In this document: in pieces, positions 35,481 to 44,679 of the stretch | Layout: every line of letters begins with the position of its first letter | How positions within the stretch are numbered: position 1 is the stretch's first letter | Assembly: GCF_003412465.1 (NCBI RefSeq) | Contig: NZ_QTJV01000001.1 | Span: forward strand, 372,001-436,000 | Length of the DNA stretch: 64,000 nucleotides | Direction: 5' to 3' | Source: Chitinophaga silvisoli | GTDB lineage: Bacteria > Bacteroidota > Bacteroidia > Chitinophagales > Chitinophagaceae | Notes under the pieces: model-generated | Databases searched by the model: none | Told to the model about the DNA's origin: nothing | Seen by the model: only the letters and a program-made list of their open reading frames with translations | Position numbers and translations under genes: made by a program

Positions 35481-37250
35481 ATGCAAAGTAAGATCAACTA
35501 TATATACATCCTCCTGCTACTGGGGCTTTGCTCCTGCTCCAAAATCCTGGACAAAACAGACTTGTCAGGTATTGATGAGGTTACCTGGGATAATGAATCT
35601 ACAGCTACATTGTACCTGAACAGGCTCTATGACCTGGCTATGCCTACCTGGCCGAACCTGCAGGGGGCCGGTACATTGCCGACTGCTATCCATGACCTGG
35701 CGGACGACTATAATGGCGGTGATGCCAAGTTATGGTATGGTACACTGTCAGTCGACAATATCAACGACTTCTATGGTGGCAATGCATCTGCCAATGCCTG
35801 GGCCTACATCCGCAAGATCAATATCCTGCTCACCGAGATTGAAAAGGGAACCCTGGATACAGATACAAAAACAAAGATCAAATCCCAGGCATACTTTCTG
35901 CGCGGCTGGATCTACTTCCAGCTGGTAAAGTTATATGGTGGGGTACCCTACCTGGATCATCCACAGGATTGGATCACAGAAGATCTGTTTGTGAAGAGAA
36001 ATAAAACTTCTGAATGTATAGACTCCATCGCGAGAGACTTTGATAAGGCAACTAATTGTCCTGCCAGCTGGGGAAGTGCTGACAGGGGCCGCATTACCAG
36101 GGGAGCTGCATTAGGTATCAAGGGCCGCATGCTTTTATATTGGGCCAGCCCGCAGTTTAATCCAGACAATGACCAGTCCCGCTGGGAGCGTGCATACCAG
36201 GCAAACAGGAATGCATACGACACCCTGCTGATAGATGGTTGTGCACTGTATTCTTCTTATGCCAATATCTGGCTGGATGAAGGCGCTGGTAATAAAGAAG
36301 TCATCATGTTGCGTTCATTTGATGGAGCTAACAAGGCAAGTACATTTGATGATGTGGCCCGTCCGTATTCAGAATCCAATGGCGGTGGCGGCTCTTACCA
36401 GCCTACACTGGACCTGGTAGAGTTATATCCCACCAAAGACGGTTTGCCTATCACCGACGCTGCATCCGGTTATGATGCCGTATACTACTGGAAAAACCGT
36501 GATCCGCGCTTTGATGCGACCATTGCTTACAATGGCTGTACCTGGCCACTGAGTAATAAAACAAATCGCAGACAATGGAACTATGTTGGTATGACGGACG
36601 ATAAAAATAAGCCTTGTGTTACAGGTTTCTATTGCCGCAAAAATTGTAATACAGCTACAATTAAGGATAATACCAAGCAGGGCAAAACTGACTGGATAGA
36701 ACTGCGCCTGGGAGAAGTAATGCTCAATCTTGCAGAATGTGCGAATGCAACCGGTCGTAGCCAGGAAGCATACGATATGCTGATTGCTCTTCGTAAAAGA
36801 GCTGGCATCAATCCGGGTACAGACAATATGTACGGCTTGAAAACGGGTTTGTCACAGGCAGACCTGCGTACAGTAATCCTGAATGAGCGCCGCATAGAAC
36901 TGGCTTTTGAAGGTAAGCGTTACGACGACATGCGTCGTAATAAAGTATTTGATCAGCTGAATGGTAAGAAAAGAAGGATCCTTAAACTGGGCATCAAGGC
37001 ACCTTACACAGTAGCCATCCTGGAAAAAACGGATGGCGAAGGTATCATGCTGCGCGATAAGCTGGACATCAATGGAACTGACTACACGACTTACTTTAAT
37101 CCGGTAGTTGATTACCTGGATACACAGCAGGCTATAAATTATCCTTCTTATTATTATTTTTATGGTATACCTACATCTAATATACAACGGAACCCATCGC
37201 TGGAACAGACGCAAGGATGGAACAGCGGCACCTTTAATCCTTACGAATAA
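35481..37250 (+). CDS. SusD/RagB-type nutrient-binding lipoprotein
   Basis: The 589-residue lipoprotein (acylated Cys probably residue 19 in GLCSCSK) has the SusD opening ILDKTDLSGIDEVTWDNE and TPR-like helices (RGWIYFQLVKLYGGVPYLD). The C-terminal signature is LNERRIELAFEGKRYDDMRR. It is at the long end for the family, with an extended C-terminal loop region. It is the binding partner of the SusC just upstream and probably presents rhamnogalacturonan fragments to it. Confidence 0.94.
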   Translation: MQSKINYIYILLLLGLCSCSKILDKTDLSGIDEVTWDNESTATLYLNRLYDLAMPTWPNLQGAGTLPTAIHDLADDYNGGDAKLWYGTLSVDNINDFYGGNASANAWAYIRKINILLTEIEKGTLDTDTKTKIKSQAYFLRGWIYFQLVKLYGGVPYLDHPQDWITEDLFVKRNKTSECIDSIARDFDKATNCPASWGSADRGRITRGAALGIKGRMLLYWASPQFNPDNDQSRWERAYQANRNAYDTLLIDGCALYSSYANIWLDEGAGNKEVIMLRSFDGANKASTFDDVARPYSESNGGGGSYQPTLDLVELYPTKDGLPITDAASGYDAVYYWKNRDPRFDATIAYNGCTWPLSNKTNRRQWNYVGMTDDKNKPCVTGFYCRKNCNTATIKDNTKQGKTDWIELRLGEVMLNLAECANATGRSQEAYDMLIALRKRAGINPGTDNMYGLKTGLSQADLRTVILNERRIELAFEGKRYDDMRRNKVFDQLNGKKRRILKLGIKAPYTVAILEKTDGEGIMLRDKLDINGTDYTTYFNPVVDYLDTQQAINYPSYYYFYGIPTSNIQRNPSLEQTQGWNSGTFNPYE

Positions 37251-37268
37251 TCTGAAATTAAATAACCG

Positions 37269-39365
37269 ATGAAAAAGTATTTCATACTGGCAGCAATGTG
37301 TCTGGGGCATCATGCATTTGCTCAATATCCAACCATACCAAAGGCTGTACAGCATGTAAGTGATTCCATGCTGGAAGGTGCTAAAAAGCACGCTGACGAA
37401 ATGTGGGAAAAAGCATTGCCCATCGTGACCCAGGAAGCACGCAATGGCAAACCATATATACCTTATGCTTCCCGGCCTACCGATCTGCCGCAGGCCGGCA
37501 TCCCCGCCTTCCCCGGAGCTGAAGGCGGTGGTGCATATACCTTTGGCGGTCGTGGCGGGAAAGTATACGTTGTGACAAGTCTGGCCGACGATGGACCCGG
37601 TACGCTGCGCGAAGCCTGTGAACAGGGTGGTGCACGTACCGTTGTATTCAATGTAGCCGGTATCATCCGTTTGAAGACCCCCATTATCCTTCGGGCACCT
37701 TATATTACTATCGCTGGTCAGACAGCGCCAGGCGATGGTGTTTGTGTCGCAGGAGAAAGCTTCTGGATCGATACACATGATGTGGTGATCCGCTACATGC
37801 GCTTCCGCAGGGGCGAAACAAGCGTAGGTCGCCGTGACGATGCACTGGGAGGAAATCCTATCGGCAACATCATCATCGACCATTGCTCTGCCAGCTGGGG
37901 ACTGGATGAAAACATCTCCCTGTACCGTCATATGTACAACCCGGGAGAAGGTTACCCTGAAGAAAAACTTCCCACCATCAACATTACTATTCAAAACTGT
38001 ATTTCATCAGAAGCATTGGATACTTACAACCATGCCTTTGGTAGTACACTGGGCGGGGAAAACTGCGCTTTCATCCGTAACCTCTGGGCCTGCAATGCTG
38101 GACGTAACCCTTCAGTGGGCTGGTTCAGTGTGTTCAACTTTGTGAATAACGTTGTATTCAACTGGAAACACCGTACCGTAGATGGTGGCGATTACCGTTC
38201 ACAATTCAACATCATCAATAACTACTTCAAGCCGGGGCCTATCACGCCACGGGATGAGAATGTAGGTCATCGTATTATCAAGCCGGAATCAGGCCGTAGC
38301 AAACTGAAATACCAACAGTTTGGCAGAACCTATGTAAGCGGTAATATCATGGAAGGCTATGACAACATTACCAAAAACAACTGGGATGGAGGTGTGCAGG
38401 TAGAAGACCTGGGTAATGCGGGCCAGTATATGGCAGATATGAAAGTAGAGCATCCGGCTCCGATGCCTAAGATGACCATCCTCTCTGCGAACGATGCATA
38501 TCAGTATGTACTGGACAATGCAGGTGCTACCCTGCCAGTGCGCGATCCTGTGGATAAAAGAGTGATTGAACAGGTGCGTACCGGCAAGATTCAATACAAA
38601 GAAAACACCGAATCTAAAATTGGGAGTGAATATATCAAGCGCAGACTGGCACCTGATTCCTACAAGCAAGGTATCATTTACGACATTGCACAGGTAGGCG
38701 GATACCCTGAATATAAGGGCAAACCCTACAAGGATTCCGATGGTGATGGTATGCCGGATGAATGGGAAACCAAGCATGGTCTGAATCCAAAAGATGCCGG
38801 CGATGCTGCGAAAGATAAGAATGGTGACGGCTACACCAACATCGAGGATTTCCTCAATGATATCAAAGGTGATAAGAAGCCGTATGCCATGATCATCAAT
38901 GAACGTGTAGCAAAGATTGTATCCACCCTGGGCATCGAAGAGCCGGCAAAGAATGACCAGGTACAGGCGATCATCGCACAGCAATATGTGGATATCAAAG
39001 ACAACGAGGCTAAAAAAGATACAGCACTCATGCATGAGCTGCACCAGCGGTATCTCTCAAAACTCTCTTCCGTATTAACAGCGGAACAGGTGACTAAAGT
39101 AAAGGACGGTATGACTTACAGCATCCTGCCTGTTACTTACAGTGCTTATCTGGATATGCTCCCTGACCTGACAGCAGCACAACGGCAACAGATCATGACC
39201 TGGCTGGCAGAAGCCCGTGAACACGCAATGGATGCAGGTACTTCAGAACAAAAACATGCCGTGTTCGGCAAGTACAAAGGAAGGATCAATAACTACTTAT
39301 CAGCATCCGGTATTGATATGAAAAAAGCAGAAGCAGACTGGAAGAAACGTAGGAATGAAAAATAA
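37269..39365 (+). CDS. PL1 pectate lyase fused to DUF3826
   Basis: The 698-residue secreted protein (signal ends near HHAFAQ) has a right-handed beta-helix of the PL1 pectate lyase family at about residues 75-400. Motifs are FPGAEGGGAYTFGGRGGKVY, the family core IIIDHCSASWGLDENIS and NAGRNPSVG. A short Ca-binding thrombospondin-3/EF-like segment starts at Asp489 (DSDGDGMPDEWE, DKNGDGYTNIEDF), and the last 165 residues match DUF3826, an all-helical domain of unknown role. PL1 enzymes cut polygalacturonan by beta-elimination with calcium. It probably makes the first cut in the locus. Its end overlaps the next gene by 11 bases. Confidence 0.9.
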   Translation: MKKYFILAAMCLGHHAFAQYPTIPKAVQHVSDSMLEGAKKHADEMWEKALPIVTQEARNGKPYIPYASRPTDLPQAGIPAFPGAEGGGAYTFGGRGGKVYVVTSLADDGPGTLREACEQGGARTVVFNVAGIIRLKTPIILRAPYITIAGQTAPGDGVCVAGESFWIDTHDVVIRYMRFRRGETSVGRRDDALGGNPIGNIIIDHCSASWGLDENISLYRHMYNPGEGYPEEKLPTINITIQNCISSEALDTYNHAFGSTLGGENCAFIRNLWACNAGRNPSVGWFSVFNFVNNVVFNWKHRTVDGGDYRSQFNIINNYFKPGPITPRDENVGHRIIKPESGRSKLKYQQFGRTYVSGNIMEGYDNITKNNWDGGVQVEDLGNAGQYMADMKVEHPAPMPKMTILSANDAYQYVLDNAGATLPVRDPVDKRVIEQVRTGKIQYKENTESKIGSEYIKRRLAPDSYKQGIIYDIAQVGGYPEYKGKPYKDSDGDGMPDEWETKHGLNPKDAGDAAKDKNGDGYTNIEDFLNDIKGDKKPYAMIINERVAKIVSTLGIEEPAKNDQVQAIIAQQYVDIKDNEAKKDTALMHELHQRYLSKLSSVLTAEQVTKVKDGMTYSILPVTYSAYLDMLPDLTAAQRQQIMTWLAEAREHAMDAGTSEQKHAVFGKYKGRINNYLSASGIDMKKAEADWKKRRNEK

Positions 39366-42300
39366 ACTATTATGGACCCTGGCCTGTGGCCTGTCACTCA
39401 CAGCCGGGGCACAACAAAAGCAACAGCCACCGGTAACGGTTAATAAAGAAGGGCATCTGGAGTATACTCCAGATGCCTTAGGCAATCGTATACCTGACTA
39501 TTCTTATTGTGGATACCTGGCAGGAGATAGTACGATTCCTGATCTGCCTGCACGTATAGTAGTTCCTGTGGGTGGTGACATACAAGCAGCATTGGATCAG
39601 GTAGCTGCTACAGGTGGAGGTGCGGTTGTATTAAACAAAGGTACTTACCAGGTAGCAGGCACATTGCGCATCAGTGGCAGTAATGTGGTGCTGAGAGGGA
39701 GTGGCCCGGAGACTATCCTGCTGGGGGCAGGTACAGACCGTGCAACACTCATCCGCATAACGGGTGTGCATGACAAACAGTATAGCAGGACTGTAAATAT
39801 CATCGATGCTTATGTGCCTGTCAATGCTACGACTATTACCGTAGCACAGGCGGATTTTAAGGTGGGAGACAGGGTAGAAATCACCCGGCCCTGTACAAAA
39901 GCCTGGATCACACAATTAGGCATGGAGCATTTTGGAGGTGGTATTACCGCTTTAGGCTGGAAGCCCGGAGATCGTGTAATTCACTGGGATCGCAAGGTGC
40001 TGGCGGTACATGGCGACCAGTTAACGCTGGATGCCCCATTGACCACGGCGCTGGATACAAGCTATGGTATCTCTACTATTACGGCTTATCAGTGGCCTGG
40101 GCAGATTACACATGTGGGTGTGGAAAACCTTCGTTGTGTGTCTGCCGTAGATGAAAAACGACCCAAAGATGAAGAGCATCGCTGGACGGGTATTACCATT
40201 GAAAATGCGACAGACAGCTGGATCAGACAGGTCTCATTCGAACATTTTGCCGGTTCGGCAGTCGCCATCTGGGAGACCGCAGGCAGGATCACTGTAGAAG
40301 ATTGTATTTCCTTAGCACCTGTGAGTGAAACAGGTGGCCAGCGCAGGAATACCTTTTTTACTGCCGGACAGCAAACCCTTTTCCAGCGTATTTATGCACA
40401 ATACGGTTACCATGATTTTGGTGTAGGATATTGTGCGGCGGGTCCGAATGCCTTTGTGCAATGTGAATCCTGGATGCCTTTTAGCTATAGTGGAACCCTG
40501 GATAGCTGGGCTTCCGGTGTGTTGCTGGACAATGTGCAGGTGACAGGTCAGGCACTGGGTTTCCCTGACAGGGGGCAGGATGCGCAAGGTGCTGGCTGGT
40601 CTGCAGCCAATAGTATGCTGTGGCAATGTACGGCTGCAAAAATTATTTGTCCTGCACCGCCAGGAGCTATGAACTGGTCATTCGGTGCCTGGGCACAGTT
40701 CCAGGGCAATGGATACTGGAATAATTCAAATGAATATATCAATCCGCGCAGTTTGTATTATGCACAGCTGGCAGATCGTTTGGGTAAGGATGTGTCGGAC
40801 AGGGCACTGTTGATGCCTGCTACGTCCGAAGCATCCAGCAGCCCATCTCCGCAGCAGGCGGCAGCACTGATTGCACAATCAAAGGAGCCGGCACTGACAT
40901 TGCAGGAATGGATTGCGAAACAAAAGCCTGTAGTAGTGAATACACAAGGCATTAAGGTAGTGGCGATCAAAAAAGAAGAAAGCAAGGTGCATGCGGAATC
41001 GCTTATTCACATTCAGCATGGGAAAATAGTAAGCAATACAGCATTGCTGACCGGTGGTCGTCATGAAGAGCCCTGGTGGCGTGGTGGCATCCGTCCTGAA
41101 GATATAAAAGAGGCAGTACCTGCCTTGACCCGTTTTGTTCCCGGCCGCACCGGTACCGGTTTTACCGATGATATAGATAGTGTGGTAAAGTGGATGGAGA
41201 AAAAGAATATCGTAGCCTTTGATCATAACTATGGTCTCTGGTATGAAAGAAGGAGAGACGACCATGAGCGGGTATTGCGTATAGATGGTGATGTTTGGCC
41301 GCCATTCTATGAGCAGCCATTCGCACGCAGTGGTGAAGGTACTGCCTGGGATGGCCTGAGCAAATATGATGTAAGCAGGTACAACACCTGGTACTGGAAC
41401 CGTTTACGCGAATTTGCTTCCAAAGGCAGGCTCCTGATTCATGAAAACTACTTTCAGCACAATATCATCGAAGCAGGTGCACACTATGCAGATTTCCCCT
41501 GGCGGCCTGCAAACAATGTGAATAACACTGGTTTCCCTGAGCCTCCGCCTTATGCAGGCGGCAAGCGCATCTTCATGGCGGCACAGTTCTACGACACCAC
41601 GCATCCGGTACGCCGTGCATTGCACCAGGCTTATATCCGCCAGTGCCTGGAGAATTTCAGTGCAAACAGCAATGTGATACAACTGGTCGGCGCGGAGTTT
41701 ACAGGGCCGCTGCACTTTGTACAATTCTGGATCAATACCATCGAATCATATAAGAAAGCACATCCAAATTCCAATATAATAGGTCTCAGTACAACAAAAG
41801 ATGTGCAGGATAGTATTCTTCAAAACCCGGTTTACTCACATGTAATCGACCTGATTGACATACGGTACTGGCACTATCAGCAGGATGGTAAGGCATACGC
41901 ACCCCAGGGTGGCCAGAGCCTGGCTCCCCGGCAGCATGCACGCCTGCTGAAACCAAAGAAAACGAGTGAAGAAATGGTATACAGGGCAGTGCGTGAATAC
42001 AGGGATAAATATCCTGACAAAGCCGTTATCTATTCAGCAGACAGCTACGACCGCTTCGGATGGGCGGTCTTCATGGCAGGCGGTTCGCTGCCGGCAATTC
42101 CTGTAGTGGATGTACCCGGCTTCCTGGCAGCGGCTGCGGGTATGCAACCTGTGGATCTGCCCGGTGTAATGGCGCTCCGGAATGAAGGAAACGAATACAT
42201 CATTTACTGTAATGCAGGTACAGAAATCTCAGTAGATGCCGGTGTAAAGGGCATGGCTCGCTGGATAGATGCCCGGGATGGACATCTGATCAGTAAAAAA

Positions 42301-42369
42301 AAGATCAGTAGCTTTAAATTCCATAACCCGCAACAGTCTCCCGCTGTGTTATGGATAAGTCGCAAATAG
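39355..42369 (+). CDS. Beta-helix (Pectate_lyase_3-like) plus DUF6298 protein
   Basis: The 1004-residue secreted protein has a signal peptide ending near TAGAQQ. Residues about 60-450 form a right-handed beta-helix like Pectate_lyase_3 domains (GGDIQAALDQVAATGGGAVV, then GTYQVAGTLRISGSNVVLRG). Residues about 560-900 look like a TIM-barrel domain of the DUF6298 kind, with conserved-looking acids in NYGLWYERRRDDHERV, HENYFQHN and LVGAEFTG. No activity is known to me; a carbohydrate-active enzyme on pectin is likely from context. A perfect 26-base palindrome lies 97 bases into the gene. The start lies within the end of the lyase gene. Confidence 0.8.
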   Translation: MKNKLLWTLACGLSLTAGAQQKQQPPVTVNKEGHLEYTPDALGNRIPDYSYCGYLAGDSTIPDLPARIVVPVGGDIQAALDQVAATGGGAVVLNKGTYQVAGTLRISGSNVVLRGSGPETILLGAGTDRATLIRITGVHDKQYSRTVNIIDAYVPVNATTITVAQADFKVGDRVEITRPCTKAWITQLGMEHFGGGITALGWKPGDRVIHWDRKVLAVHGDQLTLDAPLTTALDTSYGISTITAYQWPGQITHVGVENLRCVSAVDEKRPKDEEHRWTGITIENATDSWIRQVSFEHFAGSAVAIWETAGRITVEDCISLAPVSETGGQRRNTFFTAGQQTLFQRIYAQYGYHDFGVGYCAAGPNAFVQCESWMPFSYSGTLDSWASGVLLDNVQVTGQALGFPDRGQDAQGAGWSAANSMLWQCTAAKIICPAPPGAMNWSFGAWAQFQGNGYWNNSNEYINPRSLYYAQLADRLGKDVSDRALLMPATSEASSSPSPQQAAALIAQSKEPALTLQEWIAKQKPVVVNTQGIKVVAIKKEESKVHAESLIHIQHGKIVSNTALLTGGRHEEPWWRGGIRPEDIKEAVPALTRFVPGRTGTGFTDDIDSVVKWMEKKNIVAFDHNYGLWYERRRDDHERVLRIDGDVWPPFYEQPFARSGEGTAWDGLSKYDVSRYNTWYWNRLREFASKGRLLIHENYFQHNIIEAGAHYADFPWRPANNVNNTGFPEPPPYAGGKRIFMAAQFYDTTHPVRRALHQAYIRQCLENFSANSNVIQLVGAEFTGPLHFVQFWINTIESYKKAHPNSNIIGLSTTKDVQDSILQNPVYSHVIDLIDIRYWHYQQDGKAYAPQGGQSLAPRQHARLLKPKKTSEEMVYRAVREYRDKYPDKAVIYSADSYDRFGWAVFMAGGSLPAIPVVDVPGFLAAAAGMQPVDLPGVMALRNEGNEYIIYCNAGTEISVDAGVKGMARWIDARDGHLISKKKISSFKFHNPQQSPAVLWISRK
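39452..39477. repeat. Perfect 26-base palindrome inside the coding sequence
   Basis: The left half is GGCATCTGGAGTA (39452-39464) and the right half is its exact complement (39465-39477), with no spacer. It encodes residues around GHLEYTPDA of the beta-helix/DUF6298 protein. In RNA it would fold into a tight stem early in the gene, just after the lyase gene. Confidence 0.85.
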
Positions 42370-42376
42370 TTTAAGT

Positions 42377-43711
42377 ATGAAATGGAATACACTGTTTATC
42401 GTATTATTCTTCCCGTTCCTCAGCTTCGGGCAAAGTAAAACCCTGCCCCTGAAGATTTCAAAAGACGGGCACTTTTTTCAGACATCCGATGGCCAGCCTT
42501 TCTTCTGGTTAGGCGATACCGGTTGGTTACTCTTCACTAACCTGAATGAATCAGAGGTAGATCAATACCTGGATGACCGGCAGGAAAAAGGATTCAATGT
42601 AATCCAGGCCATGCTGCTCCCAAAACTGGCTGCCGTGAATCAAAAAGGAGATTCCGCCTTGCTGAAAAGCAACCTTTCCCAACCGCAGCAGCAATACTTC
42701 GATTTCGTAGAAAGTGTTGTGGACAAAGCTGCTGCCAGGGGACTCTACATGGCATTGGTACCTGTATGGGGGGGCGCTGTCAAAGAAGGAAAGGTATCTT
42801 CCGCCGCTGCCACGGCTTATGCACACTTCCTGGCTACCCGTTTTCACAATAAGAAGAATATCATCTGGCTCAATGGCGGTGATATCAAAGGCAGTGACTC
42901 TGCTGCCGTATGGAATGCCATCGGCAATACCCTGCACCGGGAAGACGCTGTACACCTTATGACCTTTCACCCAAGGGGCCGTACGCAGTCATCAGACTGG
43001 TTTCACAATGCTGCCTGGCTCGACTTCAATATGTTCCAGTCCGGCCACCAGCGTTATAACCAGGATACCACAGCCAGGAAATACGGAGAAGACAATTTCA
43101 GGTATATACAGGCAGATTACAAACGTACGCCTGCAAAGCCTGTATTGGATGGGGAACCTTCTTACGAAGGTATTCCACAGGGATTACATGATCCGAAGGA
43201 GCCATTCTGGACAGATAAAGATGTGCGTCGTTATGCCTACTGGTCTGTATTTGCCGGTGGGGCAGGTTTTACCTACGGCCATAGTGCAGTGATGCAATTT
43301 CATAAGGCAAAAGAAAAAGGTGTCTATGGTGTTAGAGAAGTATATACCGATGCACTGCATGCTCCCGGTGCTTCACAGATGAAATATTTAAAGCAGCTGC
43401 TGACCGGTCGTTCCTACTTTGACAGGGTGCCTGATCAGTCATTGCTGGCAAAGGATACCGGTAGCAAACACCAGCGCATCATCGCTACAAAAGGCACCAC
43501 CTATGCGCTCTATTACACTGCTACCGGCCGCAGTATCCCTGCGCAGTTAGGCAAAATAGAAGCCAGCTATATCAAAGCTTCCTGGTATGATCCACGCACA
43601 GGCGTAAGTACCAGGATCGGTACATTCCCAAACAAAGGTGTAAAAGTGTTTGACCCGCCAGGAAAGGAAGAAGAAGGGAATGACTGGGTATTAGTTATAG
43701 ACAGGTCTTAA
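42377..43711 (+). CDS. GH140-like glycoside hydrolase (apiosidase candidate; DUF4038)
   Basis: The 444-residue secreted protein (signal ends near LSFGQS) has the DUF4038-type TIM barrel now placed in GH140, with the opening TSDGQPFFWLGDTGW. The C-terminal beta-sandwich (about 365-444) resembles the putative collagen-binding domain that follows it in this family. Catalytic candidates are Asp169 in LNGGDIKG and Glu260 in LDGEPSYEG, at a spacing like that of the characterised family. Known GH140 enzymes release apiose-linked side chains from rhamnogalacturonan II. This is therefore the strongest pointer to RG-II in the locus, though substrate is inferred. Confidence 0.85.
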   Translation: MKWNTLFIVLFFPFLSFGQSKTLPLKISKDGHFFQTSDGQPFFWLGDTGWLLFTNLNESEVDQYLDDRQEKGFNVIQAMLLPKLAAVNQKGDSALLKSNLSQPQQQYFDFVESVVDKAAARGLYMALVPVWGGAVKEGKVSSAAATAYAHFLATRFHNKKNIIWLNGGDIKGSDSAAVWNAIGNTLHREDAVHLMTFHPRGRTQSSDWFHNAAWLDFNMFQSGHQRYNQDTTARKYGEDNFRYIQADYKRTPAKPVLDGEPSYEGIPQGLHDPKEPFWTDKDVRRYAYWSVFAGGAGFTYGHSAVMQFHKAKEKGVYGVREVYTDALHAPGASQMKYLKQLLTGRSYFDRVPDQSLLAKDTGSKHQRIIATKGTTYALYYTATGRSIPAQLGKIEASYIKASWYDPRTGVSTRIGTFPNKGVKVFDPPGKEEEGNDWVLVIDRS

Positions 43712-43772
43712 CCCACGTAAGTTTTTTTCAGGCTGGCTGCAAGCCTTGCCGATAAATACGATTCCACTTGTT

Positions 43773-44675
43773 ATGCGAGCTTTTTACTTTTTGCTTATAT
43801 GCTGTATTGCCTGCCACTCCGGAAAAGATGTGTATATGTTCACATCTTTCCGGGAGCCCGGCCAGGATGGCCTTCATTTGCTGTATAGCTACGATGGTTA
43901 TCACTGGACAGATATTCCCGGATCATTCCTCACACCCACAGCAGGAGGGAAGATCATGCGTGATCCCAGCATACAGCAGGGCCCTGACGGTACATTCCAC
44001 CTTGTATGGACCAGCGCCTGGAAAGGTGACCGGGGCTTTGGCTATGCCAGCTCCAAAGACCTGATCCACTGGTCAGAAGAACGCTATATCCCCGTCATGG
44101 AACATGAACCCACCGCCGTTAATGTCTGGGCTCCCGAGCTCTGTTATGATGATGAAAACAGGCAGTTCCTCATCATCTGGAGTACCACAGTTCCAAATCG
44201 TTTTCCCAAAGGTGCCGAAGAAGAGCATAATAACCATCGCCTGTATTATACCACTACCCGTGATTTCGTAAGCTTCTCTCCTGCAAAACTGTTTTTCGAC
44301 CCCGGTTATAGTGTCATAGATGGCACAGTAGTCAAAACAGGCAATCACAGGTACGTGTTGGTGGTAAAAGATAATACCCGTCCTGAGCGGGATCTTAAGG
44401 TAGCTTTCAGCGATCACGCTATTGGCCCTTTTCAGACCTTTTCAGCTCCTTTTACAGATAAGCTGACTGAAGGGCCATCTGTTGCCAAAGTAGGCAGGGA
44501 ATGGCTTATTTATTACGATAACTACGGCATGCACCGTTACGGTGCCACAAAAACAATCGATTTCAGAAGTTTTACCGATATCTCAGCCAAAGTCTCACTG
44601 CCAGCCGGCCATAAACACGGCACCATATTCACAACCAAAAAAAAGGTCCTGAAAAGACTTTTAGCCCAAACCTAA
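43773..44675 (+). CDS. GH43-family glycoside hydrolase
   Basis: ATG 43773 is preferred to a TTG nine codons upstream because it begins a hydrophobic export signal (MRAFYFLLICCIACHSGK), possibly of lipoprotein type (Cys14). The 301-residue product is a five-bladed beta-propeller of GH43. The three catalytic acids are visible: base Asp64 (IMRDPSIQ), pKa-modulating Asp183 (SVIDGTVV) and acid Glu233 (LTEGPSVA). GH43 enzymes usually remove arabinofuranose, xylose or galactose. It is one of the few simple, single-domain enzymes of the locus. A 61-base gap before it is the largest in the locus. Confidence 0.9.
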   Translation: MRAFYFLLICCIACHSGKDVYMFTSFREPGQDGLHLLYSYDGYHWTDIPGSFLTPTAGGKIMRDPSIQQGPDGTFHLVWTSAWKGDRGFGYASSKDLIHWSEERYIPVMEHEPTAVNVWAPELCYDDENRQFLIIWSTTVPNRFPKGAEEEHNNHRLYYTTTRDFVSFSPAKLFFDPGYSVIDGTVVKTGNHRYVLVVKDNTRPERDLKVAFSDHAIGPFQTFSAPFTDKLTEGPSVAKVGREWLIYYDNYGMHRYGATKTIDFRSFTDISAKVSLPAGHKHGTIFTTKKKVLKRLLAQT

Positions 44676-44679
44676 TAAA

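Noticed and set aside
36852..37994. 380-codon open frame on the minus strand
   Set aside because: It runs antisense to the SusD and pectate lyase genes, which have strong family motifs; its own translation has none.
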